A DNA stretch of 64,000 bases, from the NCBI RefSeq assembly GCF_029846175.1, contig NZ_JARWAC010000010.1, positions 124,001 through 188,000 on the forward strand, read 5' to 3'. Below are positions 44,191-52,655 of this stretch, one piece after another. The position numbers were made by a program, and so were the translations under genes. Each line of letters opens with the position of its first letter. The first letter of the stretch is position 1. The DNA comes from Sphaerisporangium sp. TRM90804 (lineage in GTDB: Bacteria; Actinomycetota; Actinomycetes; Streptosporangiales; Streptosporangiaceae). The notes below the pieces were generated by a model. The model was not told the origin of the DNA. It did no database searches and saw only the letters and a program-made list of their open reading frames with translations.

Positions 44191-45875
44191 GTCCGCTTAC
44201 CTCCACCAGGCTTGCGGCTCCGCGTCCGCGGAGTCGGGGTCGGGGGTGGGGTACGGCGAGCGCCGGGATTCTCGGGCCACTCAGGGCTGCCGGGGATCGG
44301 CGCGTTCGGCGAGACGATGGGCGTCACCGGCCCGCGAGGCACGGGTGGTGGGGCGACCACACGCTGGGAGGGGGAAGCCGGAGTGACGGGCTGGTACTTC
44401 AGCCGGTGCATCTGGGCCAGCCCGGCTGGGCCGTCGGCGTAGCGGGTCTCGCGCGGGTAGCCGTACACCGGTGTGCCGGGGGAGATCGGGGGCCGGGGTC
44501 GTGGAGTCGGCTGGTACTTGCCGGCTACCGGCGGCGCCGAGGGAGCGTGCTTGACGGGGGCGGCCTCCCAGTCGTCCGCGCGGATCGGCCGTCGGGCAGC
44601 CGCCGGGGCGTGCTTGAGGGGACCGGGGCCGCCGCGCGCGGCCGAGGCCGCTGTCGCGGGTCGCGGTGTGATGGCACCGGCGGGACCGCCGGTGATCATC
44701 TTGCCGTTCAGTGTGGGGATGGAAGCTCTTGGCGCCGTGGCGGCAGTGCGGCTTCCTGCCGCGCGGCTGCCACGGCCGAGATGCACTGCGTTCAGTACGG
44801 GTGCGGTGAGCTTGTAGAGAATGGCGTACTTGACCATCCGGCCGATCGCCGAGCCCGGGCCACGGCTGGTGAAAACGGCACGGGACACCCAGCCCGGAAT
44901 GCGCACCAGGATGATGAGCAGGCACAGGGCGAGCAGCAGGTCGTACAGCTGACCGGGGCCGGCCAGCCCCGCGGCTTCTCGGCCGTCCTGGTTGAAGAAG
45001 ATCCTCACCGCCGAGGTGAGGGTCAGCGACTGGCCGACCTGGATCAACAGCGTGCCTGCGAAGGCCCGCCACCACAGCCGGGCCAGTCCTTCGGTCTGCG
45101 GCAGTCCCAGACAGATGAGGGCCAGCGGCGCGGCGACGACGAGCAGCGTCGTCAGCGCCAGGCGCAGCACGAAGGTGATCAGCAGCAGGACCAGCAGCAT
45201 GGTGGCGACCAGGGCCAGCAGGATGTAGAAGATCTGTGAGTTTCCCGGCGGGACGATCATGGTGCGGATGGCGTTGGCGGCACGCCGTGCGTCGAATCCC
45301 TGCCTCAGCAGTGCACCGGCGACGGCGTTGGCCAGCTCGATCAGCCGGCTTGTGATCACGAAGCTGAAATTCGTGGCGATGAAGGCCGTCACCAGGCGGG
45401 GCAGCAGTTCCTTGGCGGCGTACCGGGTCTGTACGGTCTGGTGGCCCATCGCCACGATGCCGCCGGCCACGATCAGCAGCGCGAAGGCGCTGTCGGCCAT
45501 CAGGACGCTGGCCCGCCACAGGTCGTACACGCGCGCCTGGCCGGCAGGGCTCGGAGTGGTCAGCAGGGTGGAGGCCAGCACGGCCAGAAGAGGATGGATG
45601 GCGAGCGCGACCAGATCGGCGAACCAGGCGGTGATCGCGCTCCCGACCCAACCTCCGACCGTGAGGCCGATGCCAGGGATCGGGGGAAGCCATGGCCGAC
45701 TCGGGGCTTCAGGGTTATCGGTCGGCGGAGGGCTCGGCGCGGGCACGGGGTCAGCCCATGCGGCAGAAGCGGCAAGCACCGCGGCAGCCACGGCAATCAA
45801 TGTGGCAACGGTGACTGCGACGGCGGCACGCGGCCACCCTGGGCGGCGAATGATCTGAAGCGGCATGGCGCTCAT
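44187..45875 (-). CDS. VirB6/TrbL-like polytopic channel protein
   Basis: 562 aa from ATG 45875 (ATGA overlap with the pilin stop). Signal-like N terminus ending ASAAWADPVPAPSPPPTDNP, then about six or seven membrane helices (IAVAAAVLAASAAWA; LVALAIHPLLAVLASTLL; FALLIVAGGIVAMG; IFYILLALVATMLLVLLLIT; LTTLLVVAAPLALICLGLP; LYDLLLALCLLIILVRIPGW). A 180-aa Pro/Arg-rich cytoplasmic tail ends in a basic patch. Topology and operon place match the VirB6/TrbL inner-membrane channel of type IV secretion. Confidence 0.8.
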   Translation of the reverse strand: MSAMPLQIIRRPGWPRAAVAVTVATLIAVAAAVLAASAAWADPVPAPSPPPTDNPEAPSRPWLPPIPGIGLTVGGWVGSAITAWFADLVALAIHPLLAVLASTLLTTPSPAGQARVYDLWRASVLMADSAFALLIVAGGIVAMGHQTVQTRYAAKELLPRLVTAFIATNFSFVITSRLIELANAVAGALLRQGFDARRAANAIRTMIVPPGNSQIFYILLALVATMLLVLLLITFVLRLALTTLLVVAAPLALICLGLPQTEGLARLWWRAFAGTLLIQVGQSLTLTSAVRIFFNQDGREAAGLAGPGQLYDLLLALCLLIILVRIPGWVSRAVFTSRGPGSAIGRMVKYAILYKLTAPVLNAVHLGRGSRAAGSRTAATAPRASIPTLNGKMITGGPAGAITPRPATAASAARGGPGPLKHAPAAARRPIRADDWEAAPVKHAPSAPPVAGKYQPTPRPRPPISPGTPVYGYPRETRYADGPAGLAQMHRLKYQPVTPASPSQRVVAPPPVPRGPVTPIVSPNAPIPGSPEWPENPGARRTPPPTPTPRTRSRKPGGGKRT

Positions 45876-46339
45876 CCACCGACCACGCGCTTGAGCACGT
45901 TGACCAGCAGCGGGGCCAGCATGGCAAGGCCGTAGCCGAGCGCTGCGCCCTTCCACGCCGCCTTGGCCTTCTGCGCCTCGCCCGGGTCGCCGCCTGCCAG
46001 GAGGTAGCGCACCCCGCCGACGGTGAACATGAGCGTGGCCAACGCGGCCAGCAGACCCACCAGCCAGTTCCGCAGGTTGTCGAAGACCCTGTCGAGCTGG
46101 TCTGGGTCACTCGGTGGAGCGGCAATCGCGCCGGCGTGAGCGGGTGCCGTCACGGCAGCACTGATGATGGCGAAGACGGCGGGGGTGAGGACGATCAGGA
46201 GCCCGAGAGCGCGATGGCACCTGGCCCGGTGAGGAGGGTCGCCGCTTGCCGCCGCCTCTGCCGAGGAGGGGGAAACAGAGAGCCGGGACGGTGACGACGG
46301 CAGTGCTGCCGGCGCAGTCGGCAGGCGGCTTTGCCGCAT
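45872..46339 (-). CDS. VirB2-like pilin / TrbC-type membrane protein
   Basis: 155 aa from ATG 46339; in-frame starts further upstream (such as ATG 46495) are possible and no start has a strong ribosome-binding site. After a basic/Ser-rich leader: signal-type helix ALGLLIVLTPAVFAIISAAV ending APAHAG, a short acidic stretch (DPDQLDRVFDNLRNWL), helix GLLAALATLMFTVGGVRYLL, then AGGDPGEAQKAKAAWKGAAL and a final helix. The two-helix layout with AGGDP-x2-x-KA is typical of VirB2/TrbC pilins of Gram-positive elements. It is first in the transfer operon. Confidence 0.75.
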   Translation of the reverse strand: MRQSRLPTAPAALPSSPSRLSVSPSSAEAAASGDPPHRARCHRALGLLIVLTPAVFAIISAAVTAPAHAGAIAAPPSDPDQLDRVFDNLRNWLVGLLAALATLMFTVGGVRYLLAGGDPGEAQKAKAAWKGAALGYGLAMLAPLLVNVLKRVVGG

Positions 46340-47224
46340 GCGCGCCGTGCCGCATTCCGCACCGCCTGTCGTCCGGGAAGGTGGGGGCGCGATGCGCCGT
46401 GCGGAGCCGGGAAGGTCGCCCGGACCTCCCTTCGTGTCGTCGGCTTGGAAGTGCGCATCTGAGGTGTTCCGGCTCCGCACGGACGTTGAGGGCCCCATGG
46501 CCGTAGGGGCGTGAGAGGTGATCGACCGAGGCTCCGCCCCGTGGACCCGACCCCGCAGCTCCGCACTGGCCGTGACCCCGCGCGTGATGGAGGGCTGCGG
46601 AGGGTCGGTCGAAAGGGGCGTGCCATGCAAGACCCCGTCGTACTTACGGGGCACCAATCGGAAGATGTCTCTGATCGCCTTTAGTGGCGCTCGGCGGCCG
46701 ACAAGTTCGGCATATTCGGGTGCCATCAGGTTGCTCCAAACGGGAGGGGTTTCGCGGCTGCAACCTGGTTTACGGGCCCGCTATGGCATTGCTCTGGCGC
46801 ACGCTCGATTGGGCGAATCAAACGCGCCCGCCATTGATGCGCCATAGGGCGGCGCACTGGCGTCCGCCACGTGCCAATGCCGCGCCACAGTTCCTGCCAA
46901 CCCGTTCCGTGACGACGCTAGAGCGGCTCCTACCTGCACGAGATCGCGAGTCGGTTCATGCCAGAAGGACGCCAGAACGCCTTGCTCCAGTGGAAGTGCG
47001 CCGCTAGGAGCTCGCACAGGACTTCCGAAGGCGTCACGCATCTGAGGCTCGCCCGAACGCCGAATGCAGAAGACGCAGGCCGCTGCGCCATCATGCACCT
47101 CAACCCCGAATGCGTATCGATATGAGCCAGTCACCGGCAACGTGATTGGCGCGATTCCTGTAAACAGGAATCGCTCTTATCGAGCGTGTTTCTCAACCGG
47201 TCCGGTGTGCGACCGGAGGCCGCG
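46340..47224. other. Divergent intergenic region between transfer and modification operons
   Basis: About 880 bases with no convincing gene; long frames here have unnatural composition. It must contain promoters for both the minus-strand transfer operon and the plus-strand operon at 47225, and it is the most likely place in the window for an origin of transfer (inference). The only sharp structure I see is the palindrome at 47151-47174. Confidence 0.35.
47151..47174. promoter_or_regulatory. Perfect 10-bp inverted repeat (operator or hairpin)
   Basis: GCGATTCCTG and CAGGAATCGC separated by TAAA, 50 bases before the start of the PAPS-reductase-like gene. This could be an operator, part of an origin of transfer, or an RNA hairpin in the leader. 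Confidence 0.5.
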
Positions 47225-48109
47225 ATGAGCCTCCAGCCGTACACCGCACCGGCCCTGCGCGTCCTGTCACTGGGAGCGGGCGTCCAATCGAGCACGCTGC
47301 TGGTGCTCGCCGTGGATCGCGCACTGCCGCGCTATGACGCGGCCGTCTTCGCCGACACCGGGTGGGAGCCCGCGGAGGTCTACGCACACCTGCGCCGACT
47401 GGAGCAGCTCGCCGCCACAGCCGACATCCCCGTGCTACGCGTCCGCGCCGGCGACATCCGCCGAGACGCGCTCGATCCCCACCACCGGTTCGTGTCCATG
47501 CCGCTGTTCGTCCTGGGGCCCGGTGGCGAACGCGGCATGGCCCGGCGCCAGTGCACGAGCGAGTACAAGATCGGCCCGATAAAGGCGACCGATCGCGCCT
47601 TGCTCGGTTACCCCCACCCGCGCCGCGTGCCCAAAGGGGTCTACGTCGAGCAGGCGATCGGGATTAGTACCGAGGAGTTCCATCGCGCCAAAGACGCCGA
47701 CGTCGCCTACCTGCGCAACGTGTTCCCGCTGATCGACCTGGGCTGGACCCGCGCTGACTGCATGGCCTACCTGACCTACCGAGGGCTGCCCGACACCCCG
47801 CGATCTGCCTGCGTGGGATGCCCGTACCACAGCAACACCGAGTGGCGACGCATCCGCGACACCGACCCTCAGGCATGGGCCGAAGCGATCGCCTTCGATG
47901 AGGCCATCCGCCACGGCCACCCACGCGGCTTGGCCGCGGGGCAGCCACTACGCGGCACCTATTACCTGCACCACTCGCGTCGTCCTCTCGCTCAAGCGGA
48001 CCTCGGCCAGGACCCGCACGTCACAGAACCAGAGGGCTGCTCACCGTGGGCTTGCCGCAGCGGCCCTGCCGTGCCGGACGCGGATGCCGCTCAGCGGAGG
48101 CGGCCATGA
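47225..48109 (+). CDS. PAPS-reductase-like (PP-loop) protein
   Basis: 294 aa; ATG 47225 preceded by GGAGG. LRVLSLGAGVQSSTLLVLAV is a PP-loop of the phosphoadenosine-phosphosulfate reductase family in its phage/plasmid form; DAAVFADTGWEPAEVYAHL follows as expected. Cysteines at RRQCTSEYKIGPI, RADCMAYL and SACVGCPYHSNTEW could hold an Fe-S cluster, as in DndC and relatives. The C terminus is disordered. It shares an ATGA overlap with the DNA methyltransferase. PP-loop enzymes activate a substrate by adenylation. Acting on nucleic acid together with the methyltransferase is a hypothesis; ordinary sulfur assimilation is less likely in this place. Confidence 0.75.
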   Translation: MSLQPYTAPALRVLSLGAGVQSSTLLVLAVDRALPRYDAAVFADTGWEPAEVYAHLRRLEQLAATADIPVLRVRAGDIRRDALDPHHRFVSMPLFVLGPGGERGMARRQCTSEYKIGPIKATDRALLGYPHPRRVPKGVYVEQAIGISTEEFHRAKDADVAYLRNVFPLIDLGWTRADCMAYLTYRGLPDTPRSACVGCPYHSNTEWRRIRDTDPQAWAEAIAFDEAIRHGHPRGLAAGQPLRGTYYLHHSRRPLAQADLGQDPHVTEPEGCSPWACRSGPAVPDADAAQRRRP

Positions 48110-49134
48110 CGCCAGAGGCGTACTGGCGTGACGAGCACGCCGTCTTCTACGCCGGAGACGCCAAGACGGTCCTGCAGGCGTTGCCAACCACGTCGGTCGA
48201 CTGCCTGGTGACCAGCCCGCCCTACTACAGGCTGCGCGACTACGGCGTCCCCGGGCAGATCGGCCACGAACCCACCCCCGACGCCTACATCGACGCGCTG
48301 CGCCAGGTGTTCACCGAAGCCCACCGCGTGCTGGCCGACGACGGCACCATGTGGATCACCATCGGTGACCGCTATGCCGCCAACTCCGACGGCTGGGCCC
48401 GCGGCGGCGACTTCAACCCCCGCCAGCCGCTCATCCGCCCGCGATCCCGGCTCACCGTGCCGCCCAAGAACCTGCTCGGCATGCCCTGGCGCCTCGCCTT
48501 CGCCCTACAACACGACGGCTGGATCCTGCGCAACGCCGTCGTGTGGGCCAAACCCAACGCCATGCCGCACCCGGTCCGCGACCGCCTCACCAACCGCTAC
48601 GAGCTCATCTTCCTGCTGGTCAAACAACGCCGTTACTGGTTCGACCTGGACGCCGTCCGGCAGCCCTACACCGGCGACCGCTCGCTGCCGCACCGCTCAC
48701 GCAAAGGCGGCACCAAGCCCAACACCATTGCCACCCCATGGCCGCCGCGCGGCAAGTACAGCGACAGCGAACAGCCCTTCGGTGGCCGCTCGCCAGGAGC
48801 GGCAATGCTGCCGACCGGAAAGCGGCACGACGCCGGCCACCCCGACGGCAGCAACCCCGGCGACGTGTGGACCATCTCCACCCGCCCCTACCAAGGCGCG
48901 CACTTCGCCGTCTTCCCCATCGACATCCCGCTGCGCTGCATTGCCGCCGGCTGCCGCCCCGGCGGCACCGTCCTGGACCCCTTCGCCGGAGCGGCAACCA
49001 CCGCCCTCGCCGCGCGGCAACACGAACGCAAGTTCATCGGCATCGAACTGAACCCCGCCTTCTGCGACCTCGCCATCACCCGGCTCCAGCGCGCCTTCCC
49101 CAGCGACTCAGCACGGGGAGGCGACAGTGACTGA
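48106..49134 (+). CDS. Site-specific DNA methyltransferase (amino-methylating, m4C/m6A type)
   Basis: 342 aa; ATG 48106 with GGAGG at five bases, overlapping the previous stop. Motif IV TSPPYYRLRDYG is near residue 39 and motif I LDPFAGAATTALAA near the C terminus (order IV...I, beta class), with IGIELNP after it. Such enzymes methylate exocyclic amines in DNA (N4-cytosine or N6-adenine). No restriction endonuclease gene adjoins, so this is an orphan or anti-restriction enzyme of the element, unless the PP-loop partner makes it a new modification system. Confidence 0.85.
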   Translation: MTPEAYWRDEHAVFYAGDAKTVLQALPTTSVDCLVTSPPYYRLRDYGVPGQIGHEPTPDAYIDALRQVFTEAHRVLADDGTMWITIGDRYAANSDGWARGGDFNPRQPLIRPRSRLTVPPKNLLGMPWRLAFALQHDGWILRNAVVWAKPNAMPHPVRDRLTNRYELIFLLVKQRRYWFDLDAVRQPYTGDRSLPHRSRKGGTKPNTIATPWPPRGKYSDSEQPFGGRSPGAAMLPTGKRHDAGHPDGSNPGDVWTISTRPYQGAHFAVFPIDIPLRCIAAGCRPGGTVLDPFAGAATTALAARQHERKFIGIELNPAFCDLAITRLQRAFPSDSARGGDSD

Positions 49135-49327
49135 AGAGCCACAAAGGGCCTGCTCGGGGCCTCACGAATCGAGTTCACTCCCGTACGCTCCAGGCCCTGA
49201 AACACATGGCGCGGGCCCGAAGGAAGTGAGGGTGCAGGTGCCGGACGAACCGCCGGTCCTCTCCGTGAGCGTGGCGCGGGTGCTGCTCCGCATCCTGCTC
49301 AAGTCCCGCGAAACGTCGGTGGAATAG
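49127..49327 (+). CDS. Small ORF between methyltransferase and recombinase
   Basis: 66 aa; GTG 49127 overlaps the methyltransferase by eight bases. The N-terminal half is polar; the C-terminal half VPDEPPVLSVSVARVLLRIL and LKSRETSVE is one amphipathic helix. Small acidic/helix ORFs directly before large serine recombinases are common in actinomycete elements; a role as a directionality factor or helper is possible but unproven. Confidence 0.5.
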   Translation: MTEEPQRACSGPHESSSLPYAPGPETHGAGPKEVRVQVPDEPPVLSVSVARVLLRILLKSRETSVE

Positions 49328-49340
49328 GAGGAAGCACGAG

Positions 49341-51008
49341 GTGGTCTTGTTCGCGTTCTGGGGCCGGGTGTCTACCGAGGACAACCAGGACCCGGCCTCG
49401 TCACGTAACTGGCAGCTGGCCCGCTCCAAAGCTCTGGTCGAGCCCAGGGGCGGGGTGATCGTCGCGGAGTTCTTCGACGTGGACAAATCACGCTCGATCC
49501 CGCCGCAGCGCCGGCCAGAGGCGGCCGCGCTGCTGGCTGAACTGCGTAATCCCCACCGGGGGTTCGATGCGGTGGTGGTGGGTGAGCCTCAGCGGGCCTT
49601 CTACGGCAACCAGTTCGGCAATACCTTCGAGCTGTTCAACCACTACGGGGTGCAGTTGTGGGTCCCCGAGGTCGGCGGGCCGATCGATCCCGTCAACGAG
49701 GCCCACGAGCTGATCATGTTGATGTTCGGTGGGATCAGCAAGGGCGAGCGCAACCGCATCAGGATCCGGGTGCGCACCACCATGGAGGCCCAGGCGAAGA
49801 TCGAGGGACGGTTTCTGGGGGGACGTCCGCCGTACGGCTACCGTCTTGTGGACGCCGGTCCTCATCCCAACCCGAGCAAGGCGGCCGACGGAAAGCGGCT
49901 TCACCGTCTGGAGCCCGACCCGCTCACCGCTCCCATCGTGGGGAGGATCTTCTGGGAGTTCCTGCACGGTCAAGGTCTCTACCTGATCGCCGAAGGACTG
50001 ACCCGCGAGGACATCCCCAGCCCATCCGCCTACGACAAGGCACGCAACCGGCACCGCAGCGGAATCGCCTGGTCCAAGTCGGCTGTCCGCGCCATCCTGC
50101 TCAACCCCCGGTACACCGGCCGGCAGGTCTGGAACAAGCAGCACAAGCAGGAAGAACTGCTGGACGTCAACGACGTCACCCAGGGGCATGTGACCAAGCT
50201 GAAATGGAACACCCAGGATCAGTGGGTCTGGTCGGACACGGTCGTCCACGAACCCCTCATCGACACCGAGTCCTTCCAGAGAGCGACGCTGCTGCTCTCG
50301 GCCAACGGCCGACCGGCCACCGAGCGTAAGCCGCGCAGCACCCGTCGGCCCTACATTTTCCGTGGCCTGCTGCGCTGCGACGTGTGCACCCGCCGCATGG
50401 AAGGCACCTGGAACAACGGACGAGCCCACTACCGGTGCAAGTTCCCCGTCGAATACGCCCTCGCCAACAAGATCGAGCACCCGCGCACGGTCTACGTCCG
50501 GGAGGACCACATCGTCGCCGAACTCGACCCGTGGATCTGTCAGGTGTTCGCTCCGGCCAACGTGAAGCGGACCGTCGAGAAGCTACTGGATGTGCAGAAC
50601 AACGAGGTCGACCGCGCAGCGATTCATGCGGCCGAGAAAGCGATCGATGACTGTGACCGGCGGATGATCCGGTACCGCTCCACGATTGACGCCGGCGGCG
50701 ATCCCCAAGAGGTCGGCAAGTGGATGGCCGAGACGAGGGCCGAACGCCTGCAGGCAGAAGGACGCATGCGGACGATCACGAGAACACACGAGATCACAGA
50801 GAAGGAGGTCAAGGAGATGATCCCGAAAGCGACCGAGATGGTGAGGATCCTGCAGAGGGCGGACCCCGTCGACAAGAACGATCTCTACACGCAGATGGGC
50901 CTGCACCTCGTGTACAACCCTTCGGAAAGGGTCGTCCTAGTCGAGGCCAGGCCCAGCATGTACCAGAGTGCGTGTCCGAGGGGGGACTTGAACCCCCATG
51001 CCCCGTAA
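49341..51008 (+). CDS. Large serine recombinase (site-specific integrase), intact
   Basis: 555 aa; GTG 49341 with AGGAGGAAG. Resolvase domain about 1-140 with the nucleophile in FWGRVSTEDNQ (Ser11), then the recombinase domain (GGRPPYGYRLVDAGPHPNPS; NPRYTGRQVWNKQHK), zinc ribbon (LLRCDVCTRRMEGTW; HYRCKF) and a C-terminal coiled coil (RAAIHAAEKAIDDCDRRM). It integrates an element between attP and attB without a cofactor. Its last 12 codons (ending ACPRGDLNPHAP) lie on the 3' end of the tRNA-Leu gene, so the C terminus is made by chromosomal target DNA. A truncated homologue is at 5875. Confidence 0.9.
   Translation: MVLFAFWGRVSTEDNQDPASSRNWQLARSKALVEPRGGVIVAEFFDVDKSRSIPPQRRPEAAALLAELRNPHRGFDAVVVGEPQRAFYGNQFGNTFELFNHYGVQLWVPEVGGPIDPVNEAHELIMLMFGGISKGERNRIRIRVRTTMEAQAKIEGRFLGGRPPYGYRLVDAGPHPNPSKAADGKRLHRLEPDPLTAPIVGRIFWEFLHGQGLYLIAEGLTREDIPSPSAYDKARNRHRSGIAWSKSAVRAILLNPRYTGRQVWNKQHKQEELLDVNDVTQGHVTKLKWNTQDQWVWSDTVVHEPLIDTESFQRATLLLSANGRPATERKPRSTRRPYIFRGLLRCDVCTRRMEGTWNNGRAHYRCKFPVEYALANKIEHPRTVYVREDHIVAELDPWICQVFAPANVKRTVEKLLDVQNNEVDRAAIHAAEKAIDDCDRRMIRYRSTIDAGGDPQEVGKWMAETRAERLQAEGRMRTITRTHEITEKEVKEMIPKATEMVRILQRADPVDKNDLYTQMGLHLVYNPSERVVLVEARPSMYQSACPRGDLNPHAP
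50973..51008. other. Attachment site (att) within the tRNA-Leu 3' end
   Basis: The 36 bases of the tRNA 3' end that also encode the recombinase C terminus. The core is likely around GTGTCCGAGGGGGGAC (50972-50987). A 14-of-16 match, GTGTCCAAGGGGCGAC, occurs inside the end of the truncated recombinase near 7152-7167. Confidence 0.6.
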
Positions 51009-51058
51009 AGGGCACTAGCACCTCAAGCTAGCGCGTCTGCCTATTCCGCCACCCGGAC
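50973..51058 (-). tRNA. tRNA-Leu (anticodon GAG)
   Basis: 86-base gene on the minus strand. Acceptor arms GTCCGGG / CTCGGAC, discriminator A, anticodon stem CTAGC / GCTAG with loop TTGAGGT (GAG at 34-36), long class II variable arm and T arm GGGGG-TTCAAGT-CCCCC. CCA is not encoded. Confidence 0.95.
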
Positions 51059-51235
51059 TTGGGTTGCCTGGCTGGGAGGTGGTCCCTGCTTCGGCTGCAC
51101 TAGGTTAGCAAACTCCGAGGGGTGCTTCATACCGGGATGCGGGGGCGGTGGGGGTCAGCAGTGCTGAGGATGTGGGTGGGGGGTGCTGGGCGGCAGGATG
51201 TTAGGCATGGGTGGTTGGCAAGCGAAGGAGTAGGT

Positions 51236-52534
51236 ATGACCCCGTTGAACGGCGAAGAAGAGGTCGTCGAGCTGTGCCGGGAGCTCATCCGCATCGACAC
51301 GACCAACGCTGGCGACAACGCGGGTCCTGGGGAGCGGGGGGCCGCGGAGTATGTCGCCGGCAAGCTGGCCGAGGTGGGGCTGGAGCCGCGGATTCTCGAG
51401 AGCGATGACAAGCGGGCCAACGTGGTGGCCCGGATCTCGGGGGAGGACTCCAGCCGGGGGGCTTTGCTGCTGCACGGGCATCTGGACGTGGTCCCGTTCA
51501 ACGCCGGCGACTGGACGCATCACCCGCTGAGCGGGGAGGTCGCGGACGGGTGCATCTGGGGTCGTGGGGCCGTGGACATGAAGAACATGGACGCGATGAT
51601 CCTCGCCGTCGTCCGGCAGCGGCTGAGCGAGGGGCGCAGGCCGCCTCGGGACGTGGTGCTGGCGTTCACCGCCGATGAGGAGGCGGGGGGCACGTACGGG
51701 GCGCAGTGGCTCGCCACTGAGCACAGAGATCTGTTCGAGGGGTGCACCGAGGCGATCGGGGAGGTCGGCGGGTTCAGCGTCTCCATCGAGGAGGGGCGGC
51801 GGCTGTACCTCATCGAGGCGGCGGAGAAGGGCATCGCCTGGATGAAGCTCACGGCCGCCGGGCGCGCGGGTCACGGGTCGATGCTCAACAGTGAGAACGC
51901 CGTGACCGAGCTGGCCGAGGCCATCGGGCGCATCGGCCGTCACGAGTGGCCGGTGCGGCTCACGCCGACGGTGCGCGCGTTCTTCAAGGAGGCCTTCGAC
52001 CTGGAGCTCGACGCCGACGACGCCGAGGCGACCGTCGCCAAGCTGGGGTCGCTGGCCCGCATGATCGGCGCGACGCTGCGGAACACGGCGAACCCGACCA
52101 TGCTGGATGCCGGCTACAAGGCCAACGTGATCCCGCAGACGGCGACGGCCCACGTGGACGGGCGTTTCCTGCCCGGGTACGAGGAGGAGTTCTTCACGAC
52201 CGTCGACGAGCTGCTGGGGCCCAACGTGACCAGGGAGTTCATCTACCACGACATCGCGGTGGAGACGTCCTTCGACGGGCCGCTCGTCCGCGCGATGGCC
52301 GACTCCCTGCTCGCCGAGGACCCGGACGCCCGCGCCGTGCCGTACACGCTGTCGGGCGGCACCGACCTGAAGGCCTTCAGCCGCCTGGGGATACGCGGAT
52401 TCGGGTTCGCCCCGCTCAGGCTGCCCGCCGATCTGGACTTCTCCGGGATGTTCCATGGGATCGACGAGCGGGTTCCGGTGGATTCGCTGCGATTCGGCGT
52501 CCGTGTTCTTGACCGTTTCCTGGGCGCCTGCTGA
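51236..52534 (+). CDS. M20/M25/M40 family metallopeptidase
   Basis: 432 aa; ATG 51236 with GAAGGAG upstream. First metal-binding region LLLHGHLDVVPFN, then GRGAVDMKN, catalytic ADEEAGG, and SGGTDLKAFSRLGIRG near the end, all as in ArgE/DapE/CPG2-type zinc hydrolases. Dimerisation lid domain in between. It probably removes an acyl or peptide group from a small substrate, not identified. It is the first gene on the chromosome side of the tRNA; with DUF5703 and a chaplin gene it matches a neighbourhood I recall from other actinomycetes. Confidence 0.9.
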   Translation: MTPLNGEEEVVELCRELIRIDTTNAGDNAGPGERGAAEYVAGKLAEVGLEPRILESDDKRANVVARISGEDSSRGALLLHGHLDVVPFNAGDWTHHPLSGEVADGCIWGRGAVDMKNMDAMILAVVRQRLSEGRRPPRDVVLAFTADEEAGGTYGAQWLATEHRDLFEGCTEAIGEVGGFSVSIEEGRRLYLIEAAEKGIAWMKLTAAGRAGHGSMLNSENAVTELAEAIGRIGRHEWPVRLTPTVRAFFKEAFDLELDADDAEATVAKLGSLARMIGATLRNTANPTMLDAGYKANVIPQTATAHVDGRFLPGYEEEFFTTVDELLGPNVTREFIYHDIAVETSFDGPLVRAMADSLLAEDPDARAVPYTLSGGTDLKAFSRLGIRGFGFAPLRLPADLDFSGMFHGIDERVPVDSLRFGVRVLDRFLGAC

Positions 52535-52655
52535 CCCGTTCCTCGAAAACGCTTTGCCGTCACGCGGTGTGCTGCTAACGTGACTGAGCGTTGAGGGGTT
52601 GGTCCGAGACCGGCCCTGCGAAGGTAGGGCCGGTCGAGGAGTTCGGGGAGGTCAC

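Noticed and set aside
46781-47140. Minus-strand 119-codon frame upstream of the PAPS-reductase-like gene
   Set aside because: No start site, no recognisable fold, and it overlaps the region expected to hold promoters of two operons.
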